NCBI GenBank assembly: GCA_027310535.1
Contig: DAIDAQ010000033.1
Span: 1-24,526 of the forward strand
Source of the DNA: Candidatus Micrarchaeaceae archaeon
GTDB lineage: Archaea > Micrarchaeota > Micrarchaeia > Micrarchaeales > Micrarchaeaceae
Reading direction: 5' to 3'
Length of the DNA stretch: 24,526 bases
Shown: positions 1-6,977 of the stretch, one piece after another
Layout of the letters: every line of letters begins with the position of its first letter
Position numbering within the stretch: the first letter of the stretch is position 1
The notes under the pieces: generated by a model
Told to the model about the DNA's origin: nothing
The model's input: the letters and a program-made list of their open reading frames with translations, nothing else
Databases searched by the model: none
Made by a program: the position numbers and the translations under genes

Positions 1-369
1 GACAAATGCGGTGTTCGGATACACCGCAAACCTAGCAAGGCAGAGTTCAGAAACATAGAAGCGGGGCTGGAAACAGCCTTGCCAAAGCTGTCAAAGAATC
101 AAGTAGAAAGACTTCGTTCCATAATACACCAACACCACGTAAAACGCTTCAAGAGGAGCCGTATCCCAAAGTACGGCAACTTGGACAAGGGTTTTACGGA
201 GCCTGAGTTGCAGGCGTTCTTCAGGGCAATAGACAGTACCAAAGTCAACCTGTTATTCTCCTATCAGGCTCAGCTTGGCTTTCGGATAGGCGAGGCAAGT
301 ATCTCTACTGTCTTTATACTTTCTCTTTCCAGACTTCTTTGGTCTTCTGTTCATGTTGGTCACCTTTAA
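1..369 (+). pseudogene. Truncated tyrosine recombinase (phage/XerD-type integrase) fragment
   Basis: The frame is open from the left edge, so the 5' end lies outside the window. The segment GFTEPELQAFFRAIDS followed by LLFSYQAQLGFRIGEA matches the start of the tyrosine-recombinase catalytic domain, where the usual pattern is LT..E...L......L......tGlRigEl and the Arg of GFRIGEA is the first catalytic residue. After that Arg, near base 300, similarity stops and the frame runs into an unrelated Ser/Leu-rich tail ending at 369. The H-x-x-R and Tyr motifs are absent, so no active enzyme can be made from this copy. The tail is antisense to a well-formed minus-strand gene start, which suggests a recombination or deletion junction near base 300. 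It could also be the partitioned half of an integrase gene split by integration, as in SSV-type elements. Confidence 0.7.
253..354 (-). CDS. Short basic ORF with a good archaeal start, overlapping the recombinase fragment
   Basis: A 33-codon frame starts at ATG (352-354). It has a strong SD (GGTGACC on the minus strand, 358-364) and an upstream TATA-like TTTAAAAA. The N-terminus MNRRPKKSGKRKYKDS is very basic. The remaining residues are antisense to conserved recombinase sequence, so they are probably not native. The likely reading is the real 5' end of another gene, joined near base 300 to a broken recombinase. It could also be a genuine tiny basic protein. The family was not recognised. Confidence 0.3.
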   Translation of the reverse strand: MNRRPKKSGKRKYKDSRDTCLAYPKAKLSLIGE

Positions 370-397
370 ACCGATACGTTAGGGGCCATTTTTAAAG
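358..397 (-). promoter_or_regulatory. Minus-strand promoter and SD for the short basic ORF
   Basis: On the minus strand TTTAAAAA (about 389-397) lies some 35-40 nt before the ATG at 354, followed by GGTGACC at 358-364 just before it. Spacing fits a TATA box, start site and short leader. Its good preservation next to a truncated gene is the reason to note it. Confidence 0.4.
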
Positions 398-516
398 GCA
401 GTCACATCAGAGGATTAGGGGGATTATTCAACACAGCAGACTGGATTTAAAGATTAGCGGAAGTCTCCTACCTTTACTTCAATGGTTCGGAACGGCTCGG
501 AACTCCTGTTGAAGTG

Positions 517-1032
517 TTACTTTTTTGCTCTGCACCCAGGCCTTGGCAGTTTATTCAAATAATACAGTATAACTACGAGATTTAGAGCGACCAAAAGGGA
601 GAAAATAATTGGCCCGTAATTTATGAGGAAATTCTTCAGAGCCAAAAGCCCATCAAAACTAATGCCCACAGCTGTTGCAAGCAGTATGGGAAATGACGAA
701 GTGCAGCCGCAAAGAGTGCTGCCGGCAATAATGCTGCCAGCACCAGCTCCGCTTGCGGAAAATCTTGCGCTGTTTCTTCGCGTGTTGCTTATCGAGTACA
801 CAGCTATGGTCAGCATTACAGATGAGGTTATCACCATGGAGTATATCAGTATTTGTGGTATGATGAAAAACAGAGTTCCTCTCTGTATTACTACTAAGTA
901 CAACAAAAAGTAGTAGTAAATAACCCCGAAGACTATATTTAAGATTATGTACTTCGGGCGCCATATCCTCTTTACTGCAGAAATAGTATTTCGCAGGCTG
1001 GGAAGGCTATACACCACAGGACACACCGCCAT
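517..1032 (-). CDS. Polytopic membrane protein with a Gly-rich loop and Cys-x-Cys motif
   Basis: This 171-residue protein has about four to five hydrophobic segments (roughly residues 28-48, 54-82, 98-125 and 138-160). Between the middle ones lies GAGAGSIIAGSTLCGCTSS, a glycine-rich stretch with cysteines at about 108 and 110, which could bind metal or do thiol chemistry in the membrane. The end is basic (PRPGCRAKK). The gene begins inside the last 26 bases of the upstream blue-copper gene, so the two are translationally coupled and probably act together. A membrane partner for copper or electron transfer is inferred from this context only. No named family was recognised. The start is the ATG at 1030-1032; a GTG a few codons later is possible. 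Confidence 0.6.
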   Translation of the reverse strand: MAVCPVVYSLPSLRNTISAVKRIWRPKYIILNIVFGVIYYYFLLYLVVIQRGTLFFIIPQILIYSMVITSSVMLTIAVYSISNTRRNSARFSASGAGAGSIIAGSTLCGCTSSFPILLATAVGISFDGLLALKNFLINYGPIIFSLLVALNLVVILYYLNKLPRPGCRAKK

Positions 1033-2278
1033 TTTGGCTCGGTGGCAGAAGGTTGTTGCTCTTTAGCGGCTGGTAGACGTTTTTGTACCATCCAGACGCA
1101 CTTGAGTAGTTGATGCCAAGGATGTCTCTGGCGTTGTTCCAATAGCTGGCATTTTTGTATTTCAGTGTTAGGGCGGTGAGATAATAGTATGTCGGGAACC
1201 ATAGTGTCTGTGCCTCCAGGTCAAGATAGAATATTTGGCTTTCATTCAAGCCTTGAGAGGCACCTAGCTCGGTCAGAGCGAGCAATGCCGCCCCATGGTT
1301 GCAATCTGGGAAAGAAGTTGGATTGTTGCAGCACGGCCTGTAACTCTGTGTTGCAACATCATAGGCATAACCCTGTTCGGTGGGGGTGAGGTTAACAAGG
1401 CGCAGCTTGTTGAAGTAGGTTACAGCGTTGCTGTCTGTCCCAAGCGTCCATCCTCCGGTAGAAGCGAAGTTGGCGATATTGAAACCGCTTGCGTTCGATA
1501 TAGCGGAGAAGTTGTCTAGTATTGGGTTCTTGTTTGATATCCCGAGAGCCCAGAAAACCAGAAGGTAGAAATTTGCATTGCTGGCGTTTAGTATCAATGG
1601 GGAATAGCTGGGTTTTGTCAGTATGTCGAGTTCCTGCTGCGTCAGGTTTCCTCCGTAAAGTTGCTCGATCTTGCTCAGGTTTATCACGCCGCTTGCAACT
1701 AGTTTCTGGACTATATCCCCAAGCACTATCTTTGTTTTGAAACCGCCCTGTGGGTACAAATTCGCGAGAATTGCGCTGTAAGTCTGGTTTGAAGTGCCTA
1801 TACTGCTTGCGGTCAAGTTAGCCTGAGAATTTTGCAAGACAGCCAGCTTGCCCTGCATGCCAAATGCTGCATGCCCGCTTACACTGCACAGATATGTGTA
1901 GTTACCAGTTGCGGGCGCTGTGAACACCAGTGTGGCATTTGAGCCTGGTTGGATTAACTGCGTAGCAAATGGCGTCCCTTCAATAACTAGATTGTGTTCT
2001 AATTTCCCTCTGTTCTCCACGGTGAGCACCACCTTGTCGCCAGCTTTCACGCTCAGCGTTTTTGGGCTTATGCTGTATTCACTTTCAACAACAGTAAATG
2101 TCTCAGTATTTGTGGTACGCGGGCTTGGATTCACCGATACTCCGCCGTTAGGCTGTAGTATATTGGTTTTCTGGGACGATATTAACAAGTACGCGACCAG
2201 TAAGATTGCCACTGCGGATATCGCAACAAGCTTAGAAGAAACTTTTGGTTTCTTATTTTTGGTTCGTCGTTTTCCCAT
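1007..2278 (-). CDS. Membrane-anchored plastocyanin-like (cupredoxin) protein with Cys-rich C-terminal domain
   Basis: This 423-residue protein has a basic N-terminus and one hydrophobic anchor at about 14-33, so the rest faces outward. Residues about 60-148 form a cupredoxin domain. Its type 1 copper ligands are visible as His95 (KLEHNL), Cys131 and His136 (YLCSVSGH) and Met141 (FGMQG). The remainder, about 165-423, is unlike known cupredoxins. It contains a Cys pair and CNHG motif (RPCCNNP at 314-320, Cys326, His328), aromatic-rich segments and a Cys near the end, suggesting a second metal or disulfide site. The likely role is outward-facing electron transfer or copper binding. The ATG at 2276-2278 follows GGCGGG. 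The gene is followed, with overlap, by the Cys-x-Cys membrane protein. The cupredoxin call is firm; the function of the second domain is unknown. Confidence 0.8.
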   Translation of the reverse strand: MGKRRTKNKKPKVSSKLVAISAVAILLVAYLLISSQKTNILQPNGGVSVNPSPRTTNTETFTVVESEYSISPKTLSVKAGDKVVLTVENRGKLEHNLVIEGTPFATQLIQPGSNATLVFTAPATGNYTYLCSVSGHAAFGMQGKLAVLQNSQANLTASSIGTSNQTYSAILANLYPQGGFKTKIVLGDIVQKLVASGVINLSKIEQLYGGNLTQQELDILTKPSYSPLILNASNANFYLLVFWALGISNKNPILDNFSAISNASGFNIANFASTGGWTLGTDSNAVTYFNKLRLVNLTPTEQGYAYDVATQSYRPCCNNPTSFPDCNHGAALLALTELGASQGLNESQIFYLDLEAQTLWFPTYYYLTALTLKYKNASYWNNARDILGINYSSASGWYKNVYQPLKSNNLLPPSQNGGVSCGV

Positions 2279-2323
2279 ATTCCCGCCTAGTCAAGTTCTA
2301 CAAATCCGCCCAACATGCAAAGC

Positions 2324-2331
2324 AATATATT
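2324..2331 (-). promoter_or_regulatory. TATA box for the cupredoxin operon
   Basis: AATATATT lies about 49 nt before the ATG at 2278. A start about 25 nt downstream would leave a leader of some 20-25 nt carrying the SD. It is the best TATA match in that stretch. Confidence 0.45.
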
Positions 2332-2748
2332 CCAGATCATGTGGTATTACTGCCAATGTGACATTCGTCATGCTTCCACGCACTCTAGCCGTCTGATGCT
2401 CTACTTTGATGGTATACATTTATAAACCGCATTCATGAAGTTTGGTAAGTATGGTCCTTGAAGATCTTATCCGCTAAAATAGAATGCCCAAAAACACTGG
2501 TTTTTCTGAGGCCGTTCTAACTCTTCCTCTACAATTTTGGACGATGAAATCGGTGTCTTTCGATGCCAAAACGGCGTTTCGCCGCCGCCCATGGCTAACA
2601 GGCTAGCAGCTTGGCCGCTTTAGGCCCGCCTTATAAGTGCACCTTAACACACTAAAGGGTAAGTGAACCATCCATTTCAACGACCGTAGACCTAAAAAGC
2701 GCAGGCAGGTTAGGCATATAAACAGTAAACTTTATATTTATACAGGGA

Positions 2749-2871
2749 GTGCATGGCCTGGTCAAGCGGCGCAAAGGCATATTCGTTGTGCAGTATGATA
2801 CCCACGATTACAAAGAGGTGGTTTCTGCCCGTCCCAGAAGTGACCGGCAGGAGCGGCGGCATGCACTATAA
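2749..2871 (+). CDS. Possible 40-residue protein upstream of the flavoprotein gene
   Basis: The frame opens with GTG, 10-20 nt after the TATA-like TTTATATTTATA. The product reads VHGLVKRRKGIFVVQYD and then becomes charged and Arg-rich. The hydrophobic core IFVVQY looks more protein-like than the competing frame starting at ATG 2753. It could be a leaderless small gene, a gene remnant, or the 5' part of the flavoprotein transcript. The family was not recognised. Confidence 0.2.
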   Translation: MHGLVKRRKGIFVVQYDTHDYKEVVSARPRSDRQERRHAL

Positions 2872-2957
2872 CTGCCTGCTCAGAGCGCTAAGGCCAATGA
2901 CCCGTCCGACTTCTAAGTGGTGGGGAATGCTAGCGGCAAACCAATAGGTGTTAAAAA

Positions 2958-3995
2958 GTGCTTGACTTCAAAAATAGAGAGCATTATGATGTAATAGTTG
3001 CTGGGGCCAGTTTCGCTGGGCTTTCTGTTGTGAGCAGGATAACGCGCGGAAAGGTTCTATTGATCGACAGGCATGAAATAGGCTCGCACCAGGCTTCAGC
3101 TTGCGGGACAACAGTTAAGATGGTCAAGGACGTAGGATGCGAGAAATCGATCTTGCAGACATTTGACACTATGGCCCTGCACGTGAAAGAAAAGGAGACG
3201 GACTTTTACATGCCGCGATATTGTACTATAAATTACGAAAAATTTTGTAAGATTTTGGCTGAAAAGGGAAGCGCAGAATTCCTGCTAGCAGATGCCAAAG
3301 GTGTTTCAGGTTCAAAGGTTATTACAAGCAAGGGGGCTTTTACGGCAGACATAATCGTTGATTGCACTGGATGGCCAGCCGCTTTGGCGTCTTCGGTCAA
3401 AAAGGAGTATGGGAATAGGGACATGGTCAGCTTTGGGCTTGAGACCGAAATACCATATAAAAAGGACAAGAAGCTCCGGTTCTTCATAGATAAGGACATT
3501 ATAAAAGACGGGGTGGCATGGCTTTTCCCATGCGGCCGCACTGCAAGGTTCGGAGTTGCAAGTTATACAGGGGATTCAAAATTGCAATCCAACCTTGAGA
3601 GATTTGTGGGAAGCTACGGACTGAAGGTCGGCGAAATCCACGGCGGGTTCTTCTGCTATTGCCTGAAGGATCCTATTGTAAACAACATGTTTGTAGTTGG
3701 ATGTGCAGCAGGGCAGACGCTGCCACTTAGCGGCGAAGGGATAAGAAGGAGCGTTTATTTTGGCCTCAACTGTGGCGACATAATCCAGAATGTTGTAGAT
3801 GGCAAGCTTACCCTGGCTCAGGGACTCGAGAAGTACCGCAAAATGGCGCTGAAAACCGATAAAAAATACAACGATTTATTGACATTGCAAAACTCCCTGC
3901 TAAAGATGTCGAACTGGGAATTAAACCTAATAACCGAGGTTATAAGCATAGGACCGATTACAAAATGGATATGGGGTAAGTACAGCAGGATATAA
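2958..3995 (+). CDS. FAD-dependent oxidoreductase of the geranylgeranyl reductase family
   Basis: This is a 345-residue flavoprotein. The N-terminal DVIVAGASFAGLSVVSR (about residues 10-26) is an FAD-binding Rossmann motif, followed by a second-strand acidic region (LLIDRHE). DCTGWPAAL (about 131-139) is the mid-domain FAD motif, and FVVGCAAGQTLPLSGEGIRR (about 250-269) matches the C-terminal GD-like motif plus the P-x-x-GEGI signature of geranylgeranyl reductases. In archaea such enzymes saturate the isoprenoid chains of membrane lipids, so the protein probably acts at the membrane surface. It is shorter than typical digeranylgeranylglycerophospholipid reductases (about 390-450), so another substrate is possible. 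The start is the GTG at 2958, preceded by AGGTG at 2946-2950. Genes on either side are small fragments, so it may be monocistronic. Confidence 0.8.
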   Translation: MLDFKNREHYDVIVAGASFAGLSVVSRITRGKVLLIDRHEIGSHQASACGTTVKMVKDVGCEKSILQTFDTMALHVKEKETDFYMPRYCTINYEKFCKILAEKGSAEFLLADAKGVSGSKVITSKGAFTADIIVDCTGWPAALASSVKKEYGNRDMVSFGLETEIPYKKDKKLRFFIDKDIIKDGVAWLFPCGRTARFGVASYTGDSKLQSNLERFVGSYGLKVGEIHGGFFCYCLKDPIVNNMFVVGCAAGQTLPLSGEGIRRSVYFGLNCGDIIQNVVDGKLTLAQGLEKYRKMALKTDKKYNDLLTLQNSLLKMSNWELNLITEVISIGPITKWIWGKYSRI

Positions 3996-4045
3996 AATTG
4001 TAGGCACAGAGCTAAGCCAGCGCATTATAGCCTTTTGTGGAAGTT

Positions 4046-4234
4046 TCATAACTGTTCATGCACGGGAAGCGGCGCTTCTCTTGGTGTCATCTTTGCGATA
4101 CCCATGATATCATCGCACGTTACCCTATTGGGGTAACTGCCGATAACATGCTCTATTTGTCTGATGCTCTTGGAGTTGCGGTTGTTCAGCAGTTTATCCA
4201 GCAGATAGGCGTGTGTACTCCCTAGGATTAAGTT
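4046..4234 (-). pseudogene. C-terminal fragment of an unrecognised protein
   Basis: A frame open between stops at 4235-4237 and 4046-4048 encodes about 62 residues with protein-like composition. It begins LILGSTHAYLLDKLLNNR, continues through IGSYPNRVT and DDIMGIAKMTPREAP, and ends VHEQL. It has no ATG, GTG or TTG near its beginning and no SD, so it looks like the surviving end of a truncated gene. It contains an internal 7-bp hairpin (GTTACCC/GGGTAAC). The family was not recognised. Confidence 0.4.
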
Positions 4235-4237
4235 CTA

Positions 4238-4393
4238 GTGAGCAAGGAGGAATGGGAGGCAATAGAGAAGGATGTGCCGATGGAGAAGCATGCAGAGGCA
4301 CACGAAGAGCCCAAGCAAGCAATTGCGGCATTTGGGAAGCGAGCCATACTGGTTTTTAGATACTCCCGTGGAAATAATAGCAGCGGTCTGTGA
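4238..4393 (+). CDS. Small acidic ORF ending at the SD of the cpgS-like gene
   Basis: The frame starts at GTG (4238-4240) and encodes 51 residues, opening SKEEWEAIEKDVPMEKHAEA. The composition is helical and charged, then basic. Its stop lies at 4391-4393, next to the GGTGAT SD of the following gene, an arrangement typical of translational coupling. No SD precedes the GTG, and an ATG at about 4280 is an alternative start. It may be a real small protein or a gene remnant. No family was recognised. Confidence 0.3.
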   Translation: MSKEEWEAIEKDVPMEKHAEAHEEPKQAIAAFGKRAILVFRYSRGNNSSGL

Positions 4394-4403
4394 AGGTGAT
4401 CTA

Positions 4404-5729
4404 ATGAGAAAAAAGAGAGTAATAATACTCGGCGCTGCAGGCAGGGACTTCCACACTTTCAACGTGCTTTTTAGGGGTGACTATAACCATAAGGTGGTTG
4501 CATTCACTGCAACTCAGATACCATTCATAGCGGATAGGATATACCCGAAGGAGCTGAGTGGCAAGCAGTACAAGGGCGGCATAAGGATATATGATGCCAA
4601 GAAGCTCCCTTCACTGATAAAACAGCTTCGCGCAGATATCTGCGTACAGGCATACAGCGATGTTTCGTACGAGACCGTGATGCACAATGCATCCATTGCC
4701 AATGCCGCCGGCGCGGATTTCTGGATTGTTGCTCCTCAGGGCACAATGTTGGAGTCAAGGAAGCCAGTCATAGCCGTCTGTGCGGTCCGTACTGGCTCTG
4801 GCAAGAGCCAGACCACGAGATACATAGCGGACCTGCTGAGGAAGCTCGGCAAGCGCGTGGTGGTCGTCAGGCACCCGATGCCATACGGCATACTGAAGGA
4901 CGAGATGGTGCAGAGGTTCGCGACGCTGAAGGACCTCGACAGGAACAAGGCGACGATAGAGGAAAGGGAGGACTACGAGCCACATATAAGGAACGGATTT
5001 GTTGTCTATGCAGGAGTGGACTACGGTAAAATACTAAAAGAGGCTGAGAAGGAGGCAGACATCATAGTATGGGACGGGGGCAACAACGATTTGAGCTTCT
5101 ATAAGCCCGACCTGCTCATAACAGTCGCGGATCCGCTGCGCGTTGGGAATGAGCTCATATACTATCCGGGCGAGACCGCGGCTAGGCTTGCAGATATAAT
5201 CCTGATCAACAAGGTCAACTCTGCGACCAGGGAGCAGGTGCACATGCTCACGAGGAACCTCCGCGGCATAAACCAGAAAGCAAGGATACTGTATGCCGAT
5301 TCGGTTGTCAAACCTGACAGGCCTGAACTCATAAGGGGCAAGCGCGTGGTGGTTGTAGAGGACGGCCCGACGATCACGCACGGCGGCATGCTATTTGGGG
5401 CCGGAACAGTCGCAGCGAAGGAATACAAAGCGCGCAGCATTGTGGATGTGAAGCCGTACGTAGCAGGGTCAATAAAGGAAACGTTCAGGAAGTACCCACA
5501 TCTTGGCCGCGAGCTCCCTGCAGTTGGCTATTCGCCGAAGGAGGTAAGGGACCTAAGGGACACAATAAACAGGATAAACTGCGACTCCGTGGTCTCGGCG
5601 ACCCCTACTGATCTGCGGCAGATAATGAAGATCAACAAGCCGTTCGTGCAGGTAAGCTATGAGCTCAGGCCAAGAGGTGCAGCTTTTGGTGCAGCGATTG
5701 CAAGGTTTGCGCGCAGTCAGCGGGTTTAA
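4404..5729 (+). CDS. cpgS: Cyclic 2,3-diphosphoglycerate synthetase-like P-loop protein
   Basis: This 441-residue protein matches the archaeal cyclic 2,3-diphosphoglycerate synthetase family in length and layout. The N-terminal domain opens KRVIILGAAGRDFHTFN, a Rossmann-like nucleotide or sugar-phosphate site. A P-loop ATPase domain follows, with VRTGSGKSQTT at about 128-138, IIVWDGGNND as a likely Walker B region, and VVEDGPTITHGGM. In methanogens and thermophiles the enzyme closes 2,3-bisphosphoglycerate to the cyclic thermoprotectant using ATP. DPANN homologues may have another substrate, so the exact reaction is inferred. The ATG at 4404 follows a near-perfect SD (AAGGTGAT, 4393-4400); a 44-codon upstream extension in the same frame looks non-native and was rejected. 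The next gene starts 33 bases downstream. Confidence 0.8.
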   Translation: MRKKRVIILGAAGRDFHTFNVLFRGDYNHKVVAFTATQIPFIADRIYPKELSGKQYKGGIRIYDAKKLPSLIKQLRADICVQAYSDVSYETVMHNASIANAAGADFWIVAPQGTMLESRKPVIAVCAVRTGSGKSQTTRYIADLLRKLGKRVVVVRHPMPYGILKDEMVQRFATLKDLDRNKATIEEREDYEPHIRNGFVVYAGVDYGKILKEAEKEADIIVWDGGNNDLSFYKPDLLITVADPLRVGNELIYYPGETAARLADIILINKVNSATREQVHMLTRNLRGINQKARILYADSVVKPDRPELIRGKRVVVVEDGPTITHGGMLFGAGTVAAKEYKARSIVDVKPYVAGSIKETFRKYPHLGRELPAVGYSPKEVRDLRDTINRINCDSVVSATPTDLRQIMKINKPFVQVSYELRPRGAAFGAAIARFARSQRV

Positions 5730-5762
5730 ATTGTTTTCTTCAGAGTTGTAGCGGGAGATGCA

Positions 5763-6194
5763 ATGGCCGTAAGCGAAAAAAGGGAGCTCTTCAACCACGT
5801 GATAGTCTGCGGCTGCGGGATCGTGGGCCAGCGGATTGCCGAAGTGCTCAAGCAGAACAGCATTGAGTTCATCGTCGTAGAGCTAGACGCGGAAAAGGCG
5901 CGTGAGCTGAGGGAAAAGGGTTACAAGGTGATAGCCGGGGATGCAACCTTCTCCAATGTGCTGAAGAGCGCCTATATAGAGACCGCGAGGGCGATTGCGG
6001 TTGTGATGGACAACGACGCGAAGAACCTCTTTGCCGTGCTGACTGCGCGCGACCTCAACAAGCACATATTCATCGCGACGAGGGCAAACGACGACTTCCT
6101 CAAAGAAAAACTGAACGAAGCCGGCGCCGATTACGTGATTATGCCGCAGAAGAGCGCAAGCAAGGAGATACTGAAAGAGCTCGGCGTCAAGTAG
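5763..6194 (+). CDS. Stand-alone RCK/TrkA-N regulatory subunit
   Basis: This 143-residue soluble protein is a single TrkA-N (RCK N-lobe) domain. NHVIVCGCGIVGQRIAEVL (about residues 11-29) has the intact GxGxxG dinucleotide-binding loop, VVELD (about 40-44) ends in the acidic residue that holds the ribose, and AGDATFSNVL is the usual following segment. Such domains bind NAD(H) or nucleotides and gate K+ channels or transporters. No RCK-C (TrkA-C) domain is present. It is the first of three consecutive RCK genes and the only one with a fully canonical nucleotide site. It probably assembles with the two channel-RCK proteins downstream, supplying ligand-responsive lobes to the gating ring (inferred). 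The SD GGGAGATG precedes the ATG closely, and only 2 bases separate this gene from the next. Confidence 0.85.
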   Translation: MAVSEKRELFNHVIVCGCGIVGQRIAEVLKQNSIEFIVVELDAEKARELREKGYKVIAGDATFSNVLKSAYIETARAIAVVMDNDAKNLFAVLTARDLNKHIFIATRANDDFLKEKLNEAGADYVIMPQKSASKEILKELGVK

Positions 6195-6196
6195 GT

Positions 6197-6976
6197 ATGG
6201 AAATGGAGAAGAAGCCGACCTTTCCGAGGGCCGAAGAAGAAGGCATGGCGCTGCGCACCCTGATCGCCGTCGTGGTTGCATCAGCAGTCGTCTTCCTCAT
6301 TTCAATCTATGCGCTGTCTGAAATCTTCGGGAATGTATTTGTCGGGATATACTACAGCCTTATCGTGCTCTTCGATGCGGTGGGGTACTATCCGACACTA
6401 AGCATCACCCTGATTGAAACCCATGCCTACAAGTTTTTCGCCATCCTTTTCATTGATGGCATAGCAAGGGTGGTGCTGGTCGGCTTCGCCATTGCTTCCG
6501 TAGTGGAGCTGGTCGGCAAGATAAACCTGAAGTACAAGCTGCATGTCAGGGCTGCGAAAAAGCTCCGCGACCATATCATAATATGCGGGTATTCGAGCTT
6601 TGGCGAGCGCTTGGTCAAGGACCTGTCAAGGGCAGGGCAGAAGTTCGTCATAATAGAGCGGGAAAGGGAGAAGGTGGATATGCTCCACGACATCGGCTAC
6701 GACGCGATAGACGGGGATTTCACAAGGGAGCTTTTCCTCAACGAGGCTTCCGTAAAGCGGGCACGCTCTGTTGTCATAGACTCAGGCAGCGACCTTGAGG
6801 ATGCAGTTACGGCGATAGCAATCAAGAGACTGAACAGCAAGGCAAAGGTGATAGTCAGGGTGAACAACGTCAGATCGCTTATCAATATGATGCGTGCCGG
6901 CGCAGACCAGTGCATTATACCGGAAGTGCTCGCCGGGGAGGAGATAGGGGATCAGATCCTCAGGCTGAGGGGGTAG
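6197..6976 (+). CDS. Two-TM ion channel with RCK domain and non-canonical selectivity filter
   Basis: This 259-residue protein has the MthK-like plan: TM1 (about 21-45), pore loop, TM2 (about 75-100), then a TrkA-N domain. The pore segment YYSLIVLFDAVGYYP aligns with YWTFVTIATVGYGD of K+ channels. The filter TVGYGD is replaced by AVGYYP, losing the Thr, the second filter Gly and the Asp. The RCK Rossmann loop is ICGYSSFGERL, keeping the first and last glycines but not the middle one, with an acidic strand end (IIERE). It may be a channel with altered ion selectivity or a pore-dead subunit in a heteromer. It lies between the soluble RCK gene and its sister gene (gap of one base), which points to one complex. 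The ATG at 6197 is used; an ATG at 6203 is slightly better spaced from AGGT. Confidence 0.8.
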   Translation: MEMEKKPTFPRAEEEGMALRTLIAVVVASAVVFLISIYALSEIFGNVFVGIYYSLIVLFDAVGYYPTLSITLIETHAYKFFAILFIDGIARVVLVGFAIASVVELVGKINLKYKLHVRAAKKLRDHIIICGYSSFGERLVKDLSRAGQKFVIIEREREKVDMLHDIGYDAIDGDFTRELFLNEASVKRARSVVIDSGSDLEDAVTAIAIKRLNSKAKVIVRVNNVRSLINMMRAGADQCIIPEVLAGEEIGDQILRLRG

Positions 6977-6977
6977 G

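Larger units (their letters stand above)
2279..2957. other. Gap of about 680 bases without a convincing gene
   Basis: Apart from the cupredoxin promoter and one doubtful short ORF, no protein-like frame is visible. There are several plus-strand TATA-like elements: ATTTATAAACC near 2418, CTTATAAG near 2628, CATATAAAC near 2715 and TTTATATTTATA near 2730. The first two precede no open gene, so they could drive small RNAs or be remnants. The stretch could hold a decayed gene or unannotated RNA. Confidence 0.4.

Noticed and set aside
2753..2947. 64-codon plus-strand frame from ATG 2753
   Set aside because: Composition is not protein-like (scattered Trp, Pro and Met, no hydrophobic core), and the overlapping GTG frame at 2749 looks better. 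Neither is certain.
4272..4403. 44-codon N-terminal extension of the cpgS-like gene
   Set aside because: The extension is Arg/Ser/Trp-rich and not family-like, and a near-perfect SD sits just before the ATG at 4404.
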